From Luidia sarsii (lineage: Eukaryota; Echinodermata; Asteroidea; Paxillosida; Luidiidae), in assembly GCA_949987565.1 (NCBI GenBank), contig OX465107.1, positions 5,001-69,000 of the forward strand: DNA of 64,000 nucleotides, read 5' to 3'. Position 1 is the stretch's first letter. Every line of letters starts with the position of its first letter. Of the stretch, positions 1-11,390 are shown one piece after another. Under the pieces are notes generated by a model. The model saw only the letters and a program-made list of their open reading frames with translations. It ran no database searches and had not been told where the DNA came from. Made by a program: the position numbers and the translations under genes.

Positions 1-2760
1 TGTCCTTAACCCTATACCCTTGTCCTTAACCCTATACCCCTTGTCCTTAACCCTATACCCCTTGTCCTTAACCCTATACCCCTTGTCCTTAACCCTATAC
101 CCCTTGTCCTTAACCCTATACCCCTTGTCCTTAACCCTATACCCCTTGTCCTTAACCCTATACCCCTTGTCCTTAACCCTATACCCCTTGTCCTTAACCC
201 TATACCCCTTGTCCTTAACCCTATACCCCTTGTCCTTAACCCTATACCCCTTGTCCTTAACCCTATACCCCTTGTCCTTAACCCTATACCCCTTGTCCTT
301 AACCCTATACCCCTTGTCCTTAACCCTATACCCCTTGTCCTTAACCCTATACCCCTTGTCCTTAACCCTATACCCTTGTCCTTAACCCTATACCCCTTGT
401 CCTTAACCCTATACCCCTTGTCCTTAACCCTATACCCCTTGTCCTTAACCCTATACCCCTTGTCCTTAACCCTATACCCCTTGTCCTTAACCCTATACCC
501 CTTGTCCTTAACCCTATACCCCTTGTCCTTAACCCTATACCCCTTGTCCTTAACCCTATACCCCTTGTCCTTAACCCTATACCCCTTGTCCTTAACCCTA
601 TACCCCTTGTCCTTAACCCTATACCCCTTGTCCTTAACCCTATACCCCTTGTCCTTAACCCTATACCCCTTGTCCTTAACCCTATACCCCTTGTCCTTAA
701 CCCTATACCCCTTGTCCTTACCCTATACCCCTTGTCCTTAACCCTATACCCCTTGTCCTTAACCCTATACCCCTTGTCCTTAACCCTATACCCCTTGTCC
801 TTAACCCTATACCCTTGTCCTTAACCCTATACCCCTTGTCCTTAACCCTATACCCCTTGTCCTTAACCCTATACCCCTTGTCCTTAACCCTATACCCCTT
901 GTCCTTAACCCTATACCCCTTGTCCTTAACCCTATACCCCTTGTCCTTAACCCTATACCCCTTGTCCTTAACCCTATACCCCTTGTCCTTAACCCTATAC
1001 CCCTTGTCCTTAACCCTATACCCCTTGTCCTTAACCCTATACCCCTTGTCCTTAACCCTATACCCCTTGTCCTTAACCCTATACCCCTTGTCCTTAACCC
1101 TATACCCCTTGTCCTTAACCCTATACCCCTTGTCCTTAACCCTATACCCCTTGTCCTTAACCCTATACCCCTTGTCCTTAACCCTATACCCCTTGTCCTT
1201 AACCCTATACCCCTTGTCCTTAACCCTATACCCCTTGTCCTTAACCCTATACCCCTTGTCCTTAACCCTATACCCCTTGTCCTTAACCCTATACCCCTTG
1301 TCCTTAACCCTATACCCCTTGTCCTTAACCCTATACCCCTTGTCCTTAACCCTATACCCCTTGTCCTTAACCCTATACCCCTTGTCCTTAACCCTATACC
1401 CCTTGTCCTTAACCCTATACCCCTTGTCCTTAACCCTATACCCCTTGTCCTTAACCCTATACCCCTTGTCCTTAACCCTATACCCCTTGTCCTTAACCCT
1501 ATACCCCTTGTCCTTAACCCTATACCCCTTGTCCTTAACCCTATACCCCTTGTCCTTAACCCTATACCCCTTGTCCTTAACCCTATACCCCTTGTCCTTA
1601 ACCCTATACCCCTTGTCCTTAACCCTATACCCCTTGTCCTTAACCCTATACCCTTGTCCTTAACCCTATACCCCTTGTCCTTAACCCTATACCCCTTGTC
1701 CTTAACCCTATACCCCTTGTCCTTAACCCTATACCCCTTGTCCTTAACCCTATACCCCTTGTCCTTAACCCTATACCCCTTGTCCTTAACCCTATACCCC
1801 TTGTCCTTAACCCTATACCCCTTGTCCTTAACCCTATACCCCTTGTCCTTAACCCTATACCCTTGTCCTTAACCCTATACCCCTTGTCCTTAACCCTATA
1901 CCCCTTGTCCTTAACCCTATACCCCTTGTCCTTAACCCTATACCCCTTGTCCTTAACCCTATACCCCTTGTCCTTAACCCTATACCCCTTGTCCTTAACC
2001 CTATACCCCTTGTCCTTAACCCTATACCCCTTGTCCTTAACCCTATACCCCTTGTCCTTAACCCTATACCCCTTGTCCTTAACCCTATACCCTTGTCCTT
2101 AACCCTATACCCCTTGTCCTTAACCCTATACCCCTTGTCCTTAACCCTATACCCCTTGTCCTTAACCCTATACCCCTTGTCCTTAACCCTATACCCCTTG
2201 TCCTTAACCCTATACCCCTTGTCCTTAACCCTATACCCCTTGTCCTTAACCCTATACCCCTTGTCCTTAACCCTATACCCCTTGTCCTTAACCCTATACC
2301 CCTTGTCCTTAACCCTATACCCCTTGTCCTTAACCCTATACCCCTTGTCCTTAACCCTATACCCCTTGTCCTTAACCCTATACCCCTTGTCCTTAACCCT
2401 ATACCCCTTGTCCTTAACCCTATACCCCTTGTCCTTAACCCTATACCCCTTGTCCTTAACCCTATACCCTTGTCCTTAACCCTATACCCCTTGTCCTTAA
2501 CCCTATACCCCTTGTCCTTAACCCTATACCCCTTGTCCTTAACCCTATACCCCTTGTCCTTAACCCTATACCCCTTGTCCTTAACCCTATACCCCTTGTC
2601 CTTAACCCTATACCCCTTGTCCTTAACCCTATACCCCTTGTCCTTAACCCTATACCCCTTGTCCTTAACCCTATACCCCTTGTCCTTAACCCTATACCCC
2701 TTGTCCTTAACCCTATACCCTTGTCCTTAACCCTATACCCCTTGTCCTTAACCCTATACC
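1..2760. repeat. 21-bp telomere-like satellite, distal CCCC block
   Basis: Tandem array of about 131 units. On the + strand each unit reads CCTTAACCCTATA followed by CCCCTTGT (21 bp). I see no base substitutions between units; the only variation is single-base loss giving 20-bp units, for example near 1-20, 371, 717 (an A lost), 808, 1650, 1859, 2089, 2466 and 2717. The minus strand is G-rich (GGGG, GGG and GG runs) and contains TAGGGTTA, a permutation of the TTAGGG repeat used by most animal telomeres. C-rich strand 5' to 3' from the left edge is the orientation expected for a left chromosome end. It is either a subtelomeric satellite or an unusual long-unit telomere; the sequence alone does not decide. 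Confidence 0.95.
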
Positions 2761-5700
2761 CTTTGTCCTTAACCCTATACCCTTTGTCCTTAACCCTATA
2801 CCCTTGTCCTTAACCCTATACCCTTGTCCTTAACCCTATACCCTTTGTCCTTAACCCTATACCCTTTGTCCTTAACCCTATACCCTTTGTCCTTAACCCT
2901 ATACCCTTTGTCCTTAACCCTATACCCTTTGTCCTTAACCCTATACCCTTTGTCCTTAACCCTATACCCTTTGTCCTTAACCCTATACCCTTTGTCCTTA
3001 ACCCTATACCCTTTGTCCTTAACCCTATACCCTTTGTCCTTAACCCTATACCCTTTGTCCTTAACCCTATACCCTTTGTCCTTAACCCTATACCCTTTGT
3101 CCTTAACCCTATACCCTTTGTCCTTAACCCTATACCCTTTGTCCTTAACCCTATACCCTTTGTCCTTAACCCTATACCCTTTGTCCTTAACCCTATACCC
3201 TTTGTCCTTAACCCTATACCCTTTGTCCTTAACCCTATACCCTTTGTCCTTAACCCTATACCCTTTGTCCTTAACCCTATACCCTTTGTCCTTAACCCTA
3301 TACCCTTTGTCCTTAACCCTATACCCTTTGTCCTTAACCCTATACCCTTTGTCCTTAACCCTATACTACCTCTTTGTCCTTAACCCTATACCCTTTGTCC
3401 TTAACCCTATACCCTTTGTCCTTAACCCTATACCCTTTGTCCTTAACCCTATACCCTTTGTCCTTAACCCTATACCCTTTGTCCTTAACCCTATACCCTT
3501 TGTCCTTAACCCTATACCCTTTGTCCTTAACCCTATACCCTTTGTCCTTAACCCTATACCCTTTGTCCTTAACCCTATACCCTTTGTCCTTAACCCTATA
3601 CCCTTTGTCCTTAACCCTATACCCTTTGTCCTTAACCCTATACCCTTTGTCCTTAACCCTATACCCTTTGTCCTTAACCCTATACCCTTTGTCCTTAACC
3701 CTATACCCTTTGTCCTTAACCCTATACCCTTTGTCCTTAACCCTATACCCTTTGTCCTTAACCCTATACCCTTTGTCCTTAACCCTATACCCTTTGTCCT
3801 TAACCCTATACCCTTTGTCCTTAACCCTATACCCTTTGTCCTTAACCCTATACCCTTTGTCCTTAACCCTATACCCTTTGTCCTTAACCCTATACCCTTT
3901 GTCCTTAACCCTATACCCTTTGTCCTTAACCCTATACCCTTTGTCCTTAACCCTATACCCTTTGTCCTTAACCCTATACCCTTTGTCCTTAACCCTATAC
4001 CCTTTGTCCTTAACCCTATACCCTTTGTCCTTAACCCTATACCCTTTGTCCTTAACCCTATACCCTTTGTCCTTAACCCTATACCCTTTGTCCTTAACCC
4101 TATACCCTTTGTCCTTAACCCTATACCCTTTGTCCTTAACCCTATACCCTTTGTCCTTAACCCTATACCCTTTGTCCTTAACCCTATACCCTTTGTCCTT
4201 AACCCTATACCCTTTGTCCTTAACCCTATACCCTTTGTCCTTAACCCTATACCCTTTGTCCTTAACCCTATACCCTTTGTCCTTAACCCTATACCCTTTG
4301 TCCTTAACCCTATACCCTTTGTCCTTAACCCTATACCCTTTGTCCTTAACCCTATACCCTTTGTCCTTAACCCTATACCCTTTGTCCTTAACCCTATACC
4401 CTTTGTCCTTAACCCTATACCCTTTGTCCTTAACCCTATACCCTTTGTCCTTAACCCTATACCCTTTGTCCTTAACCCTATACCCTTTGTCCTTAACCCT
4501 ATACCCTTTGTCCTTAACCCTATACCCTTTGTCCTTAACCCTATACCCTTTGTCCTTAACCCTATACCCTTTGTCCTTAACCCTATACCCTTTGTCCTTA
4601 ACCCTATACCCTTTGTCCTTAACCCTATACCCTTTGTCCTTAACCCTATACCCTTTGTCCTTAACCCTATACCCTTTGTCCTTAACCCTATACCCTTTGT
4701 CCTTAACCCTATACCCTTTGTCCTTAACCCTATACCCTTTGTCCTTAACCCTATACCCTTTGTCCTTAACCCTATACCCTTTGTCCTTAACCCTATACCC
4801 TTTGTCCTTAACCCTATACCCTTTGTCCTTAACCCTATACCCTTTGTCCTTAACCCTATACCCTTTGTCCTTAACCCTATACCCTTTGTCCTTAACCCTA
4901 TACCCTTTGTCCTTAACCCTATACCCTTTGTCCTTAACCCTATACCCTTTGTCCTTAACCCTATACCCTTTGTCCTTAACCCTATACCCTTTGTCCTTAA
5001 CCCTATACCCTTTGTCCTTAACCCTATACCCTTTGTCCTTAACCCTATACCCTTTGTCCTTAACCCTATACCCTTTGTCCTTAACCCTATACCCTTTGTC
5101 CTTAACCCTATACCCTTTGTCCTTAACCCTATACCCTTTGTCCTTAACCCTATACCCTTTGTCCTTAACCCTATACCCTTTGTCCTTAACCCTATACCCT
5201 TTGTCCTTAACCCTATACCCTTTGTCCTTAACCCTATACCCTTTGTCCTTAACCCTATACCCTTTGTCCTTAACCCTATACCCTTTGTCCTTAACCCTAT
5301 ACCCTTTGTCCTTAACCCTATACCCTTTGTCCTTAACCCTATACCCTTTGTCCTTAACCCTATACCCTTTGTCCTTAACCCTATACCCTTTGTCCTTAAC
5401 CCTATACCCTTTGTCCTTAACCCTATACCCTTTGTCCTTAACCCTATACCCTTTGTCCTTAACCCTATACCCTTTGTCCTTAACCCTATACCCTTTGTCC
5501 TTAACCCTATACCCTTTGTCCTTAACCCTATACCCTTTGTCCTTAACCCTATACCCTTTGTCCTTAACCCTATACCCTTTGTCCTTAACCCTATACCCTT
5601 TGTCCTTAACCCTATACCCTTTGTCCTTAACCCTATACCCTTTGTCCTTAACCCTATACCCTTTGTCCTTAACCCTATACCCTTTGTCCTTAACCCTATA

Positions 5701-8700
5701 CCCTTTGTCCTTAACCCTATACCCTTTGTCCTTAACCCTATACCCTTTGTCCTTAACCCTATACCCTTTGTCCTTAACCCTATACCCTTTGTCCTTAACC
5801 CTATACCCTTTGTCCTTAACCCTATACCCTTTGTCCTTAACCCTATACCCTTTGTCCTTAACCCTATACCCTTTGTCCTTAACCCTATACCCTTTGTCCT
5901 TAACCCTATACCCTTTGTCCTTAACCCTATACCCTTTGTCCTTAACCCTATACCCTTTGTCCTTAACCCTATACCCTTTGTCCTTAACCCTATACCCTTT
6001 GTCCTTAACCCTATACCCTTTGTCCTTAACCCTATACCCTTTGTCCTTAACCCTATACCCTTTGTCCTTAACCCTATACCCTTTGTCCTTAACCCTATAC
6101 CCTTTGTCCTTAACCCTATACCCTTTGTCCTTAACCCTATACCCTTTGTCCTTAACCCTATACCCTTTGTCCTTAACCCTATACCCTTTGTCCTTAACCC
6201 TATACCCTTTGTCCTTAACCCTATACCCTTTGTCCTTAACCCTATACCCTTTGTCCTTAACCCTATACCCTTTGTCCTTAACCCTATACCCTTTGTCCTT
6301 AACCCTATACCCTTTGTCCTTAACCCTATACCCTTTGTCCTTAACCCTATACCCTTTGTCCTTAACCCTATACCCTTTGTCCTTAACCCTATACCCTTTG
6401 TCCTTAACCCTATACCCTTTGTCCTTAACCCTATACCCTTTGTCCTTAACCCTATACCCTTTGTCCTTAACCCTATACCCTTTGTCCTTAACCCTATACC
6501 CTTTGTCCTTAACCCTATACCCTTTGTCCTTAACCCTATACCCTTTGTCCTTAACCCTATACCCTTTGTCCTTAACCCTATACCCTTTGTCCTTAACCCT
6601 ATACCCTTTGTCCTTAACCCTATACCCTTTGTCCTTAACCCTATACCCTTTGTCCTTAACCCTATACCCTTTGTCCTTAACCCTATACCCTTTGTCCTTA
6701 ACCCTATACCCTTTGTCCTTAACCCTATACCCTTTGTCCTTAACCCTATACCCTTTGTCCTTAACCCTATACCCTTTGTCCTTAACCCTATACCCTTTGT
6801 CCTTAACCCTATACCCTTTGTCCTTAACCCTATACCCTTTGTCCTTAACCCTATACCCTTTGTCCTTAACCCTATACCCTTTGTCCTTAACCCTATACCC
6901 TTTGTCCTTAACCCTATACCCTTTGTCCTTAACCCTATACCCTTTGTCCTTAACCCTATACCCTTTGTCCTTAACCCTATACCCTTTGTCCTTAACCCTA
7001 TACCCTTTGTCCTTAACCCTATACCCTTTGTCCTTAACCCTATACCCTTTGTCCTTAACCCTATACCCTTTGTCCTTAACCCTATACCCTTTGTCCTTAA
7101 CCCTATACCCTTTGTCCTTAACCCTATACCCTTTGTCCTTAACCCTATACCCTTTGTCCTTAACCCTATACCCTTTGTCCTTAACCCTATACCCTTTGTC
7201 CTTAACCCTATACCCTTTGTCCTTAACCCTATACCCTTTGTCCTTAACCCTATACCCTTTGTCCTTAACCCTATACCCTTTGTCCTTAACCCTATACCCT
7301 TTGTCCTTAACCCTATACCCTTTGTCCTTAACCCTATACCCTTTGTCCTTAACCCTATACCCTTTGTCCTTAACCCTATACCCTTTGTCCTTAACCCTAT
7401 ACCCTTTGTCCTTAACCCTATACCCTTTGTCCTTAACCCTATACCCTTTGTCCTTAACCCTATACCCTTTGTCCTTAACCCTATACCCTTTGTCCTTAAC
7501 CCTATACCCTTTGTCCTTAACCCTATACCCTTTGTCCTTAACCCTATACCCTTTGTCCTTAACCCTATACCCTTTGTCCTTAACCCTATACCCTTTGTCC
7601 TTAACCCTATACCCTTTGTCCTTAACCCTATACCCTTTGTCCTTAACCCTATACCCTTTGTCCTTAACCCTATACCCTTTGTCCTTAACCCTATACCCTT
7701 TGTCCTTAACCCTATACCCTTTGTCCTTAACCCTATACCCTTTGTCCTTAACCCTATACCCTTTGTCCTTAACCCTATACCCTTTGTCCTTAACCCTATA
7801 CCCTTTGTCCTTAACCCTATACCCTTTGTCCTTAACCCTATACCCTTTGTCCTTAACCCTATACCCTTTGTCCTTAACCCTATACCCTTTGTCCTTAACC
7901 CTATACCCTTTGTCCTTAACCCTATACCCTTTGTCCTTAACCCTATACCCTTTGTCCTTAACCCTATACCCTTTGTCCTTAACCCTATACCCTTTGTCCT
8001 TAACCCTATACCCTTTGTCCTTAACCCTATACCCTTTGTCCTTAACCCTATACCCTTTGTCCTTAACCCTATACCCTTTGTCCTTAACCCTATACCCTTT
8101 GTCCTTAACCCTATACCCTTTGTCCTTAACCCTATACCCTTTGTCCTTAACCCTATACCCTTTGTCCTTAACCCTATACCCTTTGTCCTTAACCCTATAC
8201 CCTTTGTCCTTAACCCTATACCCTTTGTCCTTAACCCTATACCCTTTGTCCTTAACCCTATACCCTTTGTCCTTAACCCTATACCCTTTGTCCTTAACCC
8301 TATACCCTTTGTCCTTAACCCTATACCCTTTGTCCTTAACCCTATACCCTTTGTCCTTAACCCTATACCCTTTGTCCTTAACCCTATACCCTTTGTCCTT
8401 AACCCTATACCCTTTGTCCTTAACCCTATACCCTTTGTCCTTAACCCTATACCCTTTGTCCTTAACCCTATACCCTTTGTCCTTAACCCTATACCCTTTG
8501 TCCTTAACCCTATACCCTTTGTCCTTAACCCTATACCCTTTGTCCTTAACCCTATACCCTTTGTCCTTAACCCTATACCCTTTGTCCTTAACCCTATACC
8601 CTTTGTCCTTAACCCTATACCCTTTGTCCTTAACCCTATACCCTTTGTCCTTAACCCTATACCCTTTGTCCTTAACCCTATACCCTTTGTCCTTAACCCT

Positions 8701-8714
8701 ATACCCTTTGTCCT
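2761..8714. repeat. 21-bp telomere-like satellite, proximal CCCTTT block
   Basis: Continuation of the 21-bp array with one fixed C-to-T change: units read CCTTAACCCTATA followed by CCCTTTGT. There are about 283 units. The switch from the CCCC form occurs at about 2760-2830, where 20-bp units are mixed in. From about 3379 to 8714 roughly 254 consecutive units look identical. The array stops abruptly at 8714, where TTTGTCC runs into tttaccgacatg. Both strands are free of stop codons in several frames, giving spurious open frames of up to about 2,000 codons with a 7-residue period (SLTLYPL on +, KDKGYRV on -). These are not genes. Confidence 0.95.
3361..3378. repeat. Single variant unit in the 21-bp array
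   Basis: One unit reads ctatactacctctttgtcc instead of the standard form, a 4-bp insertion that gives a 25-bp unit. It is the only length variant seen inside the proximal block after about 2830 and so is a natural marker for anchoring reads across the array. Confidence 0.9.
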
Positions 8715-9319
8715 TTACCGACATGTTTATAAAGCGCAATCGGTCTATTGTTGCTTCGACGGCGTGCGCGCCTCAAATTTGCATCGACGTATCACGGCGT
8801 TCGGTCATCAGGTGCGCGCTTTCATACCTTTCAGCTCCTTGGTGGGTCCACTGTGGCCATCTGCATCGATGCAATCTTCGATACCGTAGCGATTTCGCCC
8901 GAAACGGCGGCGCGCCCGAACGAAATGGAAATGATGACATGTGCATTGTCAGGGTTAGGGTGTTTACAGTAACACTGTAAAAGCCTGGCAGGACATTGGA
9001 TACATAGTCTGGTTGGAAGGTGAATAATTTTTGCCCGTGATTGTGATTGTGGTCGAGAGTTTCTATACCTTTAACTGTAAACTGTTTGAACTAATTTGGA
9101 ATCTCTCCTAAGAATACGAGTTTGGGTACTGAAACAAATCTACGGTTATACATCTTTCTAGAATCCCACCCAGACCTTGCCATTTTTTCGACAACAATTT
9201 GACAACCACTAAAACTTACCAAGGGAAAACAGAGATGTACTACTTTACTTCTACATCGAAACCCCTATCTGGAGCAATAGCTACAAATCACGTTCTGGCG
9301 ATAGATTGAACACTATTTT
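8715..9319. other. Unique DNA next to the satellite, no gene seen
   Basis: About 600 bp without recognisable genes. The first 200 bp are CpG-rich (gcgcgc, cgacgg, cggcggcgcgcc near 8910) compared with the AT-richer DNA that follows. A single gggttaggg-like motif occurs at about 8950 (cagggttagggtg). No convincing promoter, RNA gene or coding exon was found. Confidence 0.5.
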
Positions 9320-9560
9320 TTGGCAGGGAAGCTGAATATAAAGATTCCAGAACAGCGCTTCACAGGTCCCCGAGAGGACTGTGGCTGTTATGAAAAGCTT
9401 TATACAAGCATTTCCCTTTTAGCAGGGAATTCTGATTCTACTAGATTTCAGATATCAGCGTTTCACTGGTCCGTCGGAGGACTGTGGCTGGGTCCCTTTT
9501 ACTTGGGTGCAACGGACAGGGACTTTTTAGAAATCTCTGAAATCAGCGTTTCCTTTCTGC
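9320..9560 (+). repeat. Degenerate tandem duplication, about 100-bp period
   Basis: Two diverged direct copies: gcaggga...ttccagaacagcgcttcacaggtcc...gaggactgtggctg at about 9323-9389 and gcaggga...atcagcgtttcactggtcc...gaggactgtggctg at about 9422-9491. A third partial trace is present at about 9530-9560 (aaatctctgaaatcagcgtttc). An open frame of 101 codons starting at 9320 runs through the copies, but it has no recognisable domain and is explained by the duplication. Confidence 0.6.
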
Positions 9561-9898
9561 ATTTCCTTGCACGGCCCTATAAGTGCTACCTAGTTTATCC
9601 TTGGAAAAGTGCAATGGCGCAATGAAAGTAAGATCGCAATTTCATGACAACCCGCACCCACACCCCCCATCCCGGTTCAATGGTCGGCTGTGTGCCTGCG
9701 TGGGGTCTCCCTATCCCATTTTGGAGGATCGACAATCTGTAAACGAGGGGGCCGCTCATCTGGGTTAGGCTGGTGCCCGCATGGTCTCCCCAGAATGTTG
9801 CGGTATATTAAATGTGATCTGTGTCACAGTGCTGCAATAACAGCCCACTGGACTTGACGACATTTGTTGAAATACTCACAAGCCAAGAAGTCCACGCT
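9561..9898. other. No feature recognised
   Basis: Unique sequence with a C-rich stretch (cccgcacccacaccccccatcccgg at about 9650-9675) and no supported gene or repeat. Confidence 0.4.
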
Positions 9899-9990
9899 GG
9901 CGGCGGTGCTGGGCGGCGGCGGTGCTGGGCGGCGGCGGTGCTGGGCGGCGGCGGTGCTGGGCGGCGGCGGTCCTGGGTGGCGGCAGTGCT
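9899..9990. repeat. 16-bp GC-rich minisatellite
   Basis: Five to six tandem copies of a 16-bp unit, gctgggcggcggcggt, the last copies diverged (gtcctgggtggcggcagt). Because 16 is not a multiple of three, every frame cycles through the same 16-residue pattern (runs of RRRPAPPP on the minus strand). Open frames here are repeat artefacts. Confidence 0.9.
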
Positions 9991-10151
9991 GCAGCTTGCT
10001 CCCACGATGTTGCCTCGACGAAGACTCGGGTGGTTGTGGCTTGGGGCCGGCTCAGCGTGGGGTTTTTATTCGTTCTGTGGGGTCACGTGACTACACACAA
10101 TAGATGGAACTATGCAGAGCCCCAGAACTTCACCCAGGATAATGATGCAGG

Positions 10152-10229
10152 CACTGCAGTCCATTGTGAGTGGCCCAGAACCCCACCCAAGATTCAATGA
10201 CTCTAGACACTGCAGTCCATTGTGAGTGG
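10152..10229. repeat. Short direct duplication, 56-bp period
   Basis: The 22-bp string cactgcagtccattgtgagtgg occurs at 10152 and 10208, each preceded by related sequence (agccccagaacttcacccaggat and ggcccagaaccccacccaagat). It lies just upstream of the CCAAT cluster. Confidence 0.85.
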
Positions 10230-10244
10230 TCGCATTAACGGTGG

Positions 10245-10520
10245 TGCACGCTAACCAATACCAATAACCACTGTGATTGGTCGAGAGATCGACTATCGCC
10301 AGAAGGTGCACATGTGTTCCTTTCACTTGGTAATACCCTTCTAGGCAAGCTCATAATGGGCATATGCCAACAGCTGCAATCACTACAGATTACAAAGAAG
10401 TACCACTGTGATTGGTCGAAATTACTTTGGCAAGTAGTGCGCGCAGTGCACAGTGTAGTAATTTGCAGGAGTGCCACGTAATACAGCCGGGATACATTCT
10501 GCGCAGGCGCCATACCACAT
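10245..10520. promoter_or_regulatory. Candidate CCAAT-box and NRF1-like regulatory cluster
   Basis: Seen: CCAAT on the + strand at about 10253 and 10261, and the inverted form ATTGG inside cactgtgattggtcga at about 10269 and again at about 10403. A gcgcaggcgc string at 10501-10510 resembles the NRF1 core. More CCAAT/ATTGG occurrences lie at about 10650 and 10748. Established: NF-Y binds CCAAT and NRF1 binds GCGCNNGCGC, and both cluster in animal promoters. Inference: this could be a promoter. No TATA box or downstream first exon was identified, and duplication of one 16-bp string accounts for two of the sites. Confidence 0.3.
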
Positions 10521-11390
10521 AAAGGAGTACACGGAGGTCACTGATGTGGGCGTGGACTGCAGCTGTCTGCAGACGGCTGTGGGTTGAACGTTGGGCGCGC
10601 GGATCTTGCAATACACGGTCACGTGATTTATTCAATCTGCTTGACACAAACCAATGCTCAATGGTGTCGTGCGTGTGATGCCGATTGTTGCTAGGGAATG
10701 GTTTGGGTGTGTTCACGTCATACCCAGCAATTCGTAGCCACAGCCGTATTGGACTGAGTATCATCGGGTAATTTGCTCTAAAATAAATAGAGGTTCAAAA
10801 CGTATGATCGGAAAAATGTTATTATACCGCATGGGCTACCAGAGGGTACACAACTAATTAAGCTCGGCGCTGATTACCATGGTAACCCTAACACGTATTT
10901 CGCGAAAGTTAAAGTTATTGCATCAGGGAACAGCGCCGACGCGCGAACAGATGAACTTTCTTTATGAATATCTTAAAAGAATCTAGCTGCCACAAAGGGT
11001 AGTGAAAGGAAGCAAACACTTTTACTTGATTTCATAAAATAATTCTTACAGATTACGAATCAAACTACATTTTCCAGGGTCATCACGATCACAGAGGAAC
11101 GTGTGAGCTTGAACTCACAGGTTTGTTCACAGTGACCCATCGTGGAAGTTTATTGTATTGCGAGTATTGCACCTGCAACAGCGCCACCTTGCGACCGAGG
11201 GAACTTCTTTTATTGTATAAAGGGCGCCCTCTATTTTGTGAGGACCTTTTGTAACCGCGTGATCTGAAGGGCTTAGAATAGAGGGTTGCAGCGAAGTGAG
11301 TCGGTACAATCGTTGACAGACTTTCTGATCACACCTTCGATCCACGGAAGAATGAAGTCCAAGAACTCTGTATAAATTATATCAAAAAGA
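10521..11390. other. Unique DNA, no gene recognised
   Basis: Contains a short palindrome, gtgagcttgaactcac, at about 11103 and an aagggcgccctct palindromic motif at about 11220 that recurs at about 11604 and 37545. No coding exon, RNA gene or mobile element can be supported. Confidence 0.4.

Noticed and set aside
2824..8980. Open frames of about 1,800-2,000 codons on both strands across the 21-bp array
   Set aside because: The unit is 21 bp (seven codons) and has no stop in these frames, so any array of it stays open. Pure 7-residue periodicity on both strands is a repeat artefact.
9808..10103. Proline/arginine-rich or glycine-rich proteins around 9.8-10.1 kb
   Set aside because: Frames on both strands are produced by the 16-bp GC minisatellite.
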